Shown piece after piece: positions 1 to 6,621 of a DNA stretch of 17,953 bases. The notes under the pieces are model-generated. The model saw only the letters and a program-made list of their open reading frames with translations, did no database searches and was not told where the DNA came from. This DNA comes from Betaproteobacteria bacterium (GTDB lineage: Bacteria; Pseudomonadota; Gammaproteobacteria; Burkholderiales; SG8-41). Both the position numbers and the translations under genes were made by a program. The DNA lies in the NCBI GenBank assembly GCA_021732805.1, contig JAKFUJ010000127.1, forward strand, positions 1 to 17,953, read 5' to 3'. Within the stretch, counting starts at the first letter, position 1, and every line of letters starts with the position of its first letter.

Positions 1-554
1 GTTTCACCGCGCTGTGCCTGATCGAAATCATCGACAGCGCCACCCGCTCCGGTTTTCAGACGCTGATCGCCTTCCTGATGATCGACAAAGGCCTGTCCAA
101 CGGCTGGGCTGCGTTGTCGGTGCCGATGATCCTCATCGGCGGCATGGCTGGCAAATACGCCTGCGGCCTGCTCGCTGAACGCGTCGGCATCATCCGCACC
201 ATCATCATCACCGAAGTCGCCACCGGTGTCGGCATTCTGTGTGCAGTTGCACTGCCCGGAGCGGCGGCCTTCCTGCTGCTGCCGCTGATCGGCGTCGCTC
301 TGCAGGGCACATCCTCCGTGCTCTACGCCACCATCGGCGATCTGGTCGACCAGCCGCGCCTGCCACGCGCCTTCGGTCTGTTCTACACGGTGGGTTCGAT
401 CTGCGGCATTGTCGCGCCGCTGGCTTATGGGCTGGCCGGTGACCATATCGGCGTCGCCAATGCCGTGGTGCTGATGGGCATCGCGATATTGTTTGTGCTG
501 CCATTGTGCGCGGTGCTGAAACCAACGATCAGTGCCGACCCGGTGCGCATCTGA
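1..554 (+). CDS. MFS transporter, C-terminal part (cut by left edge)
   Basis: The reading frame is open from base 3 at the left edge to the TGA at 552-554, about 183 residues with no start in the window. The protein is very hydrophobic. It has a run of membrane segments separated by short basic loops (for example the GKYACGLLAERVG loop after one helix), as in the C-terminal six-helix half of major facilitator transporters. A late helix pair carries a glycine-rich FYTVGSICGIVAPLAYGLAGD stretch typical of MFS helices 10-11. The substrate is unknown. An ATG at 78 is internal to a helix bundle, so it is unlikely to be the true start. The AhpD-like gene follows 51 bases downstream on the same strand, so the two are probably co-transcribed. 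Confidence 0.8.
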   Translation, partial: FTALCLIEIIDSATRSGFQTLIAFLMIDKGLSNGWAALSVPMILIGGMAGKYACGLLAERVGIIRTIIITEVATGVGILCAVALPGAAAFLLLPLIGVALQGTSSVLYATIGDLVDQPRLPRAFGLFYTVGSICGIVAPLAYGLAGDHIGVANAVVLMGIAILFVLPLCAVLKPTISADPVRI

Positions 555-605
555 TCTGCTGCAACATCAATCAATCACACAAGAACATCACTGGAGGCAC
601 CGCAC

Positions 606-1259
606 ATGACCAAACAACGCATCAGTTATATTCCGCCGGAAAAAATGACGCCGGATATGCGCGCTGAAATGGATCGCTGCGCGCGCGCCGGCACGCCTCG
701 CCCTGAAAGTTCCGCCGTGCGCGCGCACGTGCCGGCCTGTTTCTGGTTTTTCGCCAACGCCTGGGAGGATGTATTCCGCAAAGGCGTGCTTGAACACGCG
801 ATCAAGGAGGTCTGCCGCATATATGTTTCGCGCTCGGTGGTCTGCGAATTCTGCGGCAACCAGCGTTCGATCAAGGGCCGCGACGCCGGCGTCAATGAAG
901 GCCAGGTCGATGACCTGATGAATTTCGAGAAATCCACGCGTTACGACGATCGGCAGAAAGCGGCGCTGGCCTATGCCGAAGCCATCGTCTGGCGCACCGA
1001 TACCGATGATGCGTTCTGGCAACGCATGAACCGGCATTTCAGTGAACCGGAACTGGTTGAACTCGGCTGCGCCATCGGTCTGACACTGGGCCAGCAAAGC
1101 TGGCTGCGCCTGCTCAATATCGATCACCATCAGGTGATGGCCGGCACCGACGCTTCAATGGCCCCTGGTTTTGAAACCGCCGAAGCCCTCGCCCGCTCCA
1201 AGGCCGCCCCGGATTACTGGGCGCGCAAGACACCGTCCGCAAAAAAACAGCCGGCCTGA
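606..1259 (+). CDS. Carboxymuconolactone decarboxylase/AhpD-like protein
   Basis: The product has 217 residues. A GGAGG ribosome site lies about 8 bases before the ATG. The core resembles the AhpD/CMD alpha-helical fold: E68, then C80-E-F-C83, then the helix around YDDRQKAALAYAEAIV that is typical of the family. Family enzymes with a CxxC pair are usually thiol peroxidases or alkylhydroperoxidases, whereas true gamma-carboxymuconolactone decarboxylases lack the pair. Relative to mycobacterial AhpD (Glu118, Cys130, His132, Cys133, His137), the Glu and both Cys are at matching spacing. The two His positions appear to be F82 and R87, so a standard AhpD proton relay is not present. It sits downstream of an MFS transporter gene and just before a terminator. 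The family is clear; the reaction is not. Confidence 0.8.
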   Translation: MTKQRISYIPPEKMTPDMRAEMDRCARAGTPRPESSAVRAHVPACFWFFANAWEDVFRKGVLEHAIKEVCRIYVSRSVVCEFCGNQRSIKGRDAGVNEGQVDDLMNFEKSTRYDDRQKAALAYAEAIVWRTDTDDAFWQRMNRHFSEPELVELGCAIGLTLGQQSWLRLLNIDHHQVMAGTDASMAPGFETAEALARSKAAPDYWARKTPSAKKQPA

Positions 1260-1283
1260 CCCCGCAACCAACCGCTTCAACCG

Positions 1284-1306
1284 GCGCCCGCAGGGGCGCT
1301 TTTTTT
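1284..1306 (+). terminator. Rho-independent terminator after the AhpD-like gene
   Basis: A perfect GC-rich stem, GCGCCC (1284-1289) and GGGCGC (1294-1299), encloses the loop GCAG and is followed directly by seven T residues. It lies 25 bases after the stop at 1259 and insulates the upstream unit from the hemP promoter. Confidence 0.85.
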
Positions 1307-1335
1307 ATGGTGAAAGTTTTGAGTAAAAGCGACTG

Positions 1336-1364
1336 TTGACAGGGTTCCGGCAAGACATTATATT
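1336..1364 (+). promoter_or_regulatory. Sigma70 promoter of hemP
   Basis: A perfect -35 TTGACA (1336-1341), a 17-base spacer, and -10 TATATT (1359-1364). It stands 36 bases before the hemP ATG, and its -10 touches the Fur box. This is the strongest promoter-like sequence seen in the window. Confidence 0.8.
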
Positions 1365-1380
1365 GATAATCATTCTCATT
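1362..1380 (+). promoter_or_regulatory. Fur box over the hemP promoter
   Basis: ATTGATAATCATTCTCATT matches the Fur operator. The 7-1-7 core is TGATAAT-C-ATTCTCA (1364-1378), and its arms are inverted repeats at 6 of 7 positions. It begins inside the -10 and covers the likely transcription start, so Fe-Fur would be expected to block initiation when iron is plentiful. This is inferred from the site and from known hemP regulation. Confidence 0.8.
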
Positions 1381-1400
1381 TATAAGGATGCATTACCGCC

Positions 1401-1589
1401 ATGAACCAGACCAATGCCCCGGCGACCACAGCAACATCGCCATACACAGCGCAATCAGCCAGTACCACCCCCCCGGAAGTCAGCAGCATGCGACTGCTCG
1501 GAAATCAGGGTTTGCTGCGCATCGAGCACAAAGGCGCGTTCTACATGTTGCGTGCCACCAGCAAGGGCGGGTTGATACTGACCAAATAG
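1401..1589 (+). CDS. hemP: Hemin uptake protein HemP
   Basis: The product has 62 residues. The last 35 or so carry the HemP family pattern: SSMRLLG, then LRIEHKGAFYMLRATSKGG, ending in the diagnostic LILTK at the C-terminus. The N-terminal third is a low-complexity Thr/Ala/Pro tail, as in many family members. HemP is a small cytoplasmic protein linked to haem and iron uptake; in Burkholderia relatives it is needed for expression of the haem receptor. An AAGGA ribosome site (1384-1388) lies 12 bases before this ATG. An alternative ATG at 1388 is in another frame. A Fur box and a sigma70 promoter lie directly upstream. No TonB receptor or haem ABC transporter follows within the window, which is unusual for hemP. 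Confidence 0.88.
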   Translation: MNQTNAPATTATSPYTAQSASTTPPEVSSMRLLGNQGLLRIEHKGAFYMLRATSKGGLILTK

Positions 1590-1674
1590 TCCCGCCGCAG
1601 CGCAGTTCCCCGCCAGCCCAGGAGTCCTCCTGCCCGGTCGCCAGCCTCCTTGTTACCAAGCCCCGGAGACTCTG

Positions 1675-1920
1675 ATGAACACCGTTCCGCCAACCCCGGC
1701 AACCGATGCCAGCCTGCCCGCCGCGGCAACGCTGTACCTGATGTCACACTATGCGCGCCGTCCCTGCCCGCTGATCGCGCATGCCATCGCCGAACAACTG
1801 ATCCATCTGTCACGAGCGTGCGCTGAGCGCTCTTCGCCTGTGCTGCAACAACTGGCTGACACCCTGTTGCCGCAGTGGCAGCAGATCGCCAGCGGCAATG
1901 CTGGCATGGTCAGACACTGA
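1675..1920 (+). CDS. Small protein of unknown function downstream of hemP
   Basis: The product has 81 residues. A GGAG site (1665-1668) lies 6 bases before the ATG, which supports translation. After a Pro/Ala-rich N-terminus, residues about 21-70 are predicted helical: a YLMSHYARRPCPLIAHAIAE segment, then leucine-rich amphipathic stretches (LIHLSRACAE, LQQLADTLLPQWQQIA). There is no signal peptide and no clear membrane helix. It starts 85 bases after hemP on the same strand with no terminator between, so it probably belongs to the same Fur-controlled transcript. I do not recognise a named domain. A role in haem or iron handling is inferred only from position. Confidence 0.6.
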   Translation: MNTVPPTPATDASLPAAATLYLMSHYARRPCPLIAHAIAEQLIHLSRACAERSSPVLQQLADTLLPQWQQIASGNAGMVRH

Positions 1921-1954
1921 ACGATCATCCGGCGGCAGTTGCCACGGATCCGGC

Positions 1955-2098
1955 ATGAAACGAGCTGCCGCGCGAACAGCGGGTTTTGCCCTGAGCACAA
2001 CGGTCATTTCCATGATCGGACTGCTCTCCGCGCTGATTGATAACACGCTGGGCTGGGAACATCTCGCTCAGGAAATTCTGATCCGTCTTGCACAGTAG
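1955..2098 (+). CDS. Possible 47-residue single-span membrane peptide
   Basis: A short ORF begins at ATG 1955, with a weak GGAT at 1946-1949 as the only ribosome-site candidate. The product has a basic N-terminus (MKRAAAR), one hydrophobic span (about residues 9-28, GFALSTTVISMIGLLSALID), and a short amphipathic tail. That positive-inside, single-helix layout is typical of small membrane proteins. It lies 34 bases after the preceding small gene in the hemP unit. An in-frame upstream ATG at 1898 overlaps the previous gene and is less likely. It may be a real small protein, the remnant of a longer membrane gene, or chance coding. Confidence 0.35.
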   Translation: MKRAAARTAGFALSTTVISMIGLLSALIDNTLGWEHLAQEILIRLAQ

Positions 2099-2249
2099 TC
2101 TTCTGCGAACAGGTGGTTCACATACATTCCGCAGCCACCTTTGAAATCACCGGCATCCATTTTATGGAATGCTGCGTTCACCTCATCACACGCCGCGGCG
2201 AATGCAGGCAATAATCCGTCTCCAGCAACAATATCCGAAAGACATCAAC

Positions 2250-3056
2250 ATGTTGAGTCTCAAAGGCAAAGTGGCCATGGTCAGCGGCGCAGGCAGCGTC
2301 GGCCCGGGATGGGGCAACGGCAAGGCAGCCGCGGTGCTGCTGGCACGCCAGGGGGCAACGGTATTCGGCACCGACATCAGTGCTGCAGCACTGGATGAAA
2401 CACGCGCCATCATCGAACAGGAAGGCGGCGTCTGCGCGACCCGGGTCTGCGACATGACTTCATCGGATTCGGTCAAAGCCGCGGTCGATGAATGCCTCAA
2501 ACAATTCGGCAGCATCGACATCCTGATCAACAACGTCGGCGGCTCGGCGCCCGGCGACCCGGTGAGCATGAGCGAAGAGGTATGGGATAGCCAGATTGAC
2601 CACAATCTCAAAACCGCATTCCTCGCCTGCAAACACGTACTGCCGGTGATGGAAAAGCAGCGCAATGGCGCCATCGTCAACGTGTCATCGGTGGCGGGCT
2701 TCAGTCATCAGGTCGACGGCCGCGTGCACATCGCCTACAGCGCAACCAAATCCGGACTGCTCGGCTTCACCCGCGCCACCGCAATCGCCTATGTCAAAAA
2801 AGGCATCCGCTGCAACATGGTGGTGCTCGGCACGATGCACACGCCGCTGGTGGAAGAACGGCTGATGAAACAACTGGGGCCGGAAGCCGCCGCCAACCTC
2901 GTCGCCAAACGCCACGCCGCAGTGCCGATCGGTCGCATGGGTGATGCCTGGGACAGCGCCAACGCCGTGTTATTCCTCGCCTCCGATGAAGCGCGCTATA
3001 TCACGGCGACACAACTGATCGTGGATGGCGGACTCACGGCAGCGCGACCCGGCTGA
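2250..3056 (+). CDS. Short-chain dehydrogenase/reductase (SDR)
   Basis: The product has 268 residues from ATG 2250. It is an NAD(P)-dependent oxidoreductase with the classical SDR order: first beta strand KVAMVSGAG, a glycine-rich nucleotide loop at residues 13-24, D42 after beta-2 (FGTDIS, favouring NAD over NADP), NNVGG at 94-98, N119, S147, Y163-x-x-x-K167, and a C-terminal IVDGGLT. The catalytic Asn-Ser-Tyr-Lys set is complete. The glycine loop is expanded (GAGSVGPGWGNG rather than GxxxGxG), and the Ser-Tyr spacing is 16 instead of the usual 13. I chose 2250 because it starts immediately before the fold; the in-frame ATG at 2169 would add 27 residues without matching family structure. The ribosome site is weak (GAAAG). 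Its substrate is unknown, and it is transcribed towards prpF. Confidence 0.85.
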   Translation: MLSLKGKVAMVSGAGSVGPGWGNGKAAAVLLARQGATVFGTDISAAALDETRAIIEQEGGVCATRVCDMTSSDSVKAAVDECLKQFGSIDILINNVGGSAPGDPVSMSEEVWDSQIDHNLKTAFLACKHVLPVMEKQRNGAIVNVSSVAGFSHQVDGRVHIAYSATKSGLLGFTRATAIAYVKKGIRCNMVVLGTMHTPLVEERLMKQLGPEAAANLVAKRHAAVPIGRMGDAWDSANAVLFLASDEARYITATQLIVDGGLTAARPG

Positions 3057-3080
3057 TGAATCGAAGTGATGAATGAGGAG

Positions 3081-3151
3081 TGCGGAGTGATGAACTGGAA
3101 CTGCACGCTGTCGTGGATTTTCGCTCATCACTCATCGCTCATTACTCCGCA
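3081..3151. repeat. Inverted repeat between convergent SDR and prpF-like genes
   Basis: TGCGGAGTGATGA (3081-3093) faces TCATTACTCCGCA (3139-3151). That gives 13 pairs with one G-T wobble around a loop of 45 bases. The surrounding DNA also contains reiterated GAGTGATGA/CTCATCAC-type words (about 3065-3145). The right arm ends one base before the prpF stop codon. It may act as a transcript 3' end for both genes, although there is no T-run, or it may be a dispersed intergenic repeat. Confidence 0.6.
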
Positions 3152-4342
3152 TTACGCAGCTTTACGTTTGCCAACTGCGATCATTCCCGGCACCCGCGAT
3201 GCGCGCACCAGCACCTGGCCTTCAAACATTCGCCGCTGCGTGCGGTAAAACGCACCCTGCTCCGCATGCCACTGACCGTCCTTCTGCCTGACGGTGGCGG
3301 CCACGGTCAGGATGCCGGACGGCATGCCGATGCGGATCGGCGCTTCGGCATCACCACTCTTGCGCAGCACGGCATTGACCACGCTGCCTTCAATACGCGC
3401 AGCAACCGCCATGCACAGCGACACCGTCAACGGCAATGCGCGATGCGGCTGACCGTTGGAAATCACCCGGCCCGTGAGATCAATATCACCGCCAGCGATG
3501 GTTTCGCCTGACAGCATCTTTGCATCCTGCGCCGCAGAAACAAAACCGATGAAGGGTACCGATTTCTTTTTCGCTGCATCTTCGGCATTCGCAGTGATGC
3601 CCATCACCACCGAAGCCGCGATGCGGATCGCCTCCAGCTTGCGCATGACTGCGGTATTGGCTTCCAGCGGCTCCGGCAGTTCAATACCGGTCACGCCCAG
3701 ATCCGCTGCGTTGACCCACACCGTGGCATTCGCCGCATCGACCATCGACACCCTGATTTTGCCGACACCCGGCACATCCAGCATATCGACCACATTGCCG
3801 GTAGGCAGCAGTTTTCCGGTGGTCGCGCCGCCCGGATCGCGGAACTCCAGTTTCACCGGCGAACCGGTGCCCGACACACCGGGAATCGCCAGATCGCCAT
3901 CAACCGCGGCCATTCCGTCGTCGACGCTGAATAGCGCGTGGATGATTTTTTTGGTGTTGGTGTTATGGATGCGCACCAGCGCTTCGCGGCCCGACACCTT
4001 GACCAAGCCTTCATCCAGCGCGAACGGCCCCATCGCCGAGGACATGTTGCCGCAATTCGCGCCGTAATCCACTTTCGCTTCTTTCACCTGCACCTGGGCG
4101 AAGGTGTAGTCGATATCGGCATCGGGACGCGTCGGCGGACCGACCACGCACACTTTTGACAGCGACGATACGCCGCCGCCCATGCCGTCGAGCTGGCGTC
4201 CGTTGGCATCCGGACTGCCGATCGCCGCCAGAAAAATCTCGTCCCATAAACCGCGATCCTGCGGCAAATCGCGCTGATTGAACACCACGGCTTTGCTGGT
4301 GCCGCCGCGCATGAATACTGCTGGAAGTTTGAGTTGTTTCAT
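3152..4342 (-). CDS. PrpF/GalD-family isomerase (4-oxalomesaconate tautomerase-like)
   Basis: The product has 396 residues, the usual family length. An AGGAGG site lies 6 bases before the ATG. Family landmarks are MRGGTSK at 11-17, the DGMGGGVSSLSK loop at 52-63, ANCGNMSSAMGPFA with C97 as the likely acid/base cysteine, and later a GQPHRALPLT stretch. PrpF-fold enzymes (diaminopimelate-epimerase fold) move double bonds in tricarboxylates: PrpF isomerises 2-methyl-aconitate and GalD isomerises 4-oxalomesaconate. No acnD, prpB or prpC is present in the window, which argues against a methylcitrate role. It lies 51 bases downstream of an FMN-dependent hydroxy-acid dehydrogenase gene on the same strand and may also have its own promoter. 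The family is firm; the substrate is open. Confidence 0.88.
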   Translation of the reverse strand: MKQLKLPAVFMRGGTSKAVVFNQRDLPQDRGLWDEIFLAAIGSPDANGRQLDGMGGGVSSLSKVCVVGPPTRPDADIDYTFAQVQVKEAKVDYGANCGNMSSAMGPFALDEGLVKVSGREALVRIHNTNTKKIIHALFSVDDGMAAVDGDLAIPGVSGTGSPVKLEFRDPGGATTGKLLPTGNVVDMLDVPGVGKIRVSMVDAANATVWVNAADLGVTGIELPEPLEANTAVMRKLEAIRIAASVVMGITANAEDAAKKKSVPFIGFVSAAQDAKMLSGETIAGGDIDLTGRVISNGQPHRALPLTVSLCMAVAARIEGSVVNAVLRKSGDAEAPIRIGMPSGILTVAATVRQKDGQWHAEQGAFYRTQRRMFEGQVLVRASRVPGMIAVGKRKAA

Positions 4343-4392
4343 GACTGCCTCCTGTACTTTTTCTGCACATCCGTTGAGACTCTGCTGCTCCG

Positions 4393-4421
4393 ATTATACG
4401 GAGTCCGGCAAATGCAGGTAA
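4393..4421 (-). promoter_or_regulatory. Candidate internal promoter of the prpF-like gene
   Basis: On the minus strand, TTACCT (4421-4416) is followed after 17 bases by a perfect TATAAT (4398-4393). It overlaps the end of the upstream dehydrogenase gene and lies about 50 bases before the prpF-like start. The TATAAT also forms the loop of a small CTCCG/CGGAG dyad (4388-4403). This is a sequence match only. Confidence 0.45.
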
Positions 4422-5554
4422 CGGCGATCCAGCTCGGCCACGCTGCTGCAGCCGATCAGCGCCATCACGCGTTCGGTTTCGCTGCGCAGCAATTCCAGCG
4501 CTCTCGCCACACCGGCTTCGCCATCCACCGACGCGCCATACAGCGTGGCCCGGCCGCAGAATACAAAATCCGCGCCCAGCGCCAGCGCCTTGACGATGTC
4601 GGCGCCACGGCGCACGCCGCTGTCGAACAGCACCGGCATGCGCCCGCCCACTGCCGCAACGATCGCCGGCAGCACATCGACCGCCGCTCTCGCGCCATCT
4701 AGCTGGCGACCACCGTGGTTCGACACCACCACGCCGTCTGCTCCGTGCTGCAGCGCCAGTTGCGCATCTGCGGCAGCCATGACGCCTTTGATCAGCAGCT
4801 TGCGCGGCCAGATCGTGCGCAGCCAGGCAATGTCGCTCCAGTCCAGCGCATCGCGGCGCGCGCGGAACGCCGACAGATCCTTGGCGATGATGCGGCCACC
4901 GACATTGCTGTCGACATTCTGGAAACGCGGCACACCGCTGGTCAGCAGCGTGCGCAGAAACACCTGCGTCAGCCAGCGCGGATGCAGCAGGCCGTCGACC
5001 ATATTCCGCGCATTGATGCGGAACGGAATCGCAAAGCCGTTGCGCAGGTTGTATTCACGATTGGCGCCCACCGGCACATCGGTGGTGACCACCAGCGCTT
5101 CATAACCGGCATCAAAGGCGCGTCGGACCAGGCGTTCCGCGGCTTCGCGGTCCTTGGACATATAGAGCTGGAACCACTTGTTGCCGCCGGCCTCCTTCGC
5201 CACCCGCTCCATCGCCACGAATGAGGCTGTGGACAGCACGAACGGCACACCGGCGGTCGCCGCAGCCCGTGCAAGCGCCACATCGGCATCAAAACAATAG
5301 AGTCCGGCTGCACCGGTGGGTGCGATGCCGAACGGCGCCTTGTAGGCCTGGGCGAACAGTGTATGGCGCAGCGTGCGTGCCGACACATCAACCAGTGTGC
5401 GCGGCTCGAAATGGATGCGCTCGAAAGCTGCACGGTTGGCGGCCATGGTCACTTCATCTTCGGCGCCGCGCTCCAGATAATCCCAGGCCACTCGCGGCAG
5501 CCGGCGCTGTGCCGCCTGCCGCAGGTCTTCAATATTGTAGGCGTCCGCGCTCAT
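4394..5554 (-). CDS. FMN-dependent alpha-hydroxy-acid dehydrogenase/oxidase
   Basis: The product has 386 residues and is a full-length member of the lactate/mandelate dehydrogenase and glycolate oxidase family, which oxidises (S)-2-hydroxy acids to 2-keto acids using FMN. Catalytic and FMN-binding positions are present: Y26, the WFQLY segment (127-131), TTD at 157-159, R166 in GANREYNLRNGF, K256, H280 and R283 in SNHGGRQLD, and the phosphate-binding DSGVRRGADIVKALALGA from D311. Residues 175-225 hold a basic, hydrophobic stretch in the usual loop-4 position, where membrane-bound relatives insert their membrane-binding segment. The exact substrate (lactate, mandelate, glycolate or a larger acid) cannot be read. 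It is the upstream gene of the pair with the PrpF-like isomerase and diverges from the aldolase-like gene. The ribosome site is weak (GCGGA). Confidence 0.9.
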   Translation of the reverse strand: MSADAYNIEDLRQAAQRRLPRVAWDYLERGAEDEVTMAANRAAFERIHFEPRTLVDVSARTLRHTLFAQAYKAPFGIAPTGAAGLYCFDADVALARAAATAGVPFVLSTASFVAMERVAKEAGGNKWFQLYMSKDREAAERLVRRAFDAGYEALVVTTDVPVGANREYNLRNGFAIPFRINARNMVDGLLHPRWLTQVFLRTLLTSGVPRFQNVDSNVGGRIIAKDLSAFRARRDALDWSDIAWLRTIWPRKLLIKGVMAAADAQLALQHGADGVVVSNHGGRQLDGARAAVDVLPAIVAAVGGRMPVLFDSGVRRGADIVKALALGADFVFCGRATLYGASVDGEAGVARALELLRSETERVMALIGCSSVAELDRRYLHLPDSV

Positions 5555-5618
5555 TCCGCATGTTCACGATATGGATAATCACCGAAGAATTACTGACCCA
5601 TCCGGCTTTTGTATTTCG

Positions 5619-5661
5619 TTTTCTGTGCCGGACTGCGGTATTCTAATGGCAATTGCCGGAC
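5619..5661 (+). promoter_or_regulatory. Weak promoter candidate with flanking direct repeats
   Basis: TTTTCT (5619-5624), a 17-base spacer, and TCTAAT (5642-5647; 5 of 6 matches to TATAAT) lie 78 bases before the aldolase-like start. The 8-mer TGCCGGAC occurs at 5626-5633, between the two boxes, and again at 5654-5661, just after the -10, 28 bases apart. A regulator could bind the repeats across the start site. Based on pattern only. Confidence 0.3.
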
Positions 5662-5724
5662 AAAATCCTTGCTGTTGCGATGTCGGCACTGTTCGCACCG
5701 GCACTCACTACAGGACTCCATCAT

Positions 5725-6549
5725 ATGAAAAGACGCGCCTCCACCGCTCTCGCCAAACACCGTCCCGCCACCGCCCGCAAACGTCCAGTTCGTGCTGCGC
5801 GCAACATCAGCGCTGCCGAATGGCAGGCCCGCGTCGAACTCGCCGCCGCCTACCGGCTGACCGCCATGATGGGTTGGACCGACATGCTGGGCACGCATAT
5901 CTCCTGCCGTGTACCCGACACCCACGACCAGTTCCTGATCAATCCATACGGCCTGCTGTTCGAGGAAATGACCGCATCCGACCTGATCAAATGCGACATC
6001 GAAGGGCGCAAACTGTCGGACTCCCCCTACGAGATCAACTCGGCCGGATTCACCATCCACAGCGCGATCCACATGGGCAACCATGATGCCGAGGCGGTGA
6101 TGCATTGCCATACGCAATTTGGCGTCGCTGTTGCCTCGCAAAAACAGGGGCTGTTGCCGCTGACGCAGATGGCGCTGACGGCGCTGTCGCAGGTGCGTTA
6201 TCACGATTTCGAAGGTGTGGCTGAAGACCACAACGAACGCGAACGCCTGGTGCGCGATCTCGGCGACGGCGGCATGCTGATCCTGCGCAACCACGGCACG
6301 CTGACCGTCGGCGCCAGCATCGGCGAAATGTTCGCCCGCATGTACCGCCTGGAACGCGCCTGCAAGTTCCAGATCACGGCAATGACCGGTGGCGCGGAAC
6401 TGAACCGTATTCCGAATGAAATCATCAACCACACCCTGGAACAGGGCGGGATGATTTATGGCAAGGGCGGACGCGGCGCGGGCGGCAAGCTGATGTGGGA
6501 CGCGCTCAAGCGCAAGCTCGACAGGGAAACCCCCGGATACGCTTCCTGA
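5725..6549 (+). CDS. Class II aldolase/adducin-fold protein
   Basis: The product has 274 residues from ATG 5725, with an AGGA site about 10 bases upstream. An in-frame ATG at 5653 would add 24 residues with no matching fold. After a basic, alanine-rich N-terminal tail (1-28), the aldolase II/adducin domain runs from about 31 to 250. It has metal-ligand type H127 and H129 in MHCHTQFGVAVA and H190 in RNHGTLTVG. The region equivalent to the FucA catalytic glutamate reads EINSAGFTIHSAIH, where the Glu position seems to be A107. That reading resembles adducin (NQAGF) rather than active fuculose-phosphate aldolase. It could be a decarboxylase or hydrolase, or an aldolase using another acid. An MFS gene follows on the same strand. 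Confidence 0.85.
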   Translation: MKRRASTALAKHRPATARKRPVRAARNISAAEWQARVELAAAYRLTAMMGWTDMLGTHISCRVPDTHDQFLINPYGLLFEEMTASDLIKCDIEGRKLSDSPYEINSAGFTIHSAIHMGNHDAEAVMHCHTQFGVAVASQKQGLLPLTQMALTALSQVRYHDFEGVAEDHNERERLVRDLGDGGMLILRNHGTLTVGASIGEMFARMYRLERACKFQITAMTGGAELNRIPNEIINHTLEQGGMIYGKGGRGAGGKLMWDALKRKLDRETPGYAS

Positions 6550-6621
6550 AACAGTAATGCCCCATTCTCCGCGGCACTGCCGTAACCACCGGCAGCGCTG
6601 CCCGTTGCAGCGCGCATCGCC

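Noticed and set aside
1619..1632. CAGGAG-TC-CTCCTG dyad between hemP and the next small gene
   Set aside because: The two-base loop cannot close a stable hairpin, and no function is suggested by its position.
2111..2140. AGGTGG/CCACCT dyad after the hemP unit as a terminator
   Set aside because: A 6-base stem with an 18-base loop and no T-run; too weak to call.
3066..3248. 60-residue plus-strand open frame
   Set aside because: It spans the inverted repeat and the antisense end of the prpF-like gene; there is no protein family pattern.
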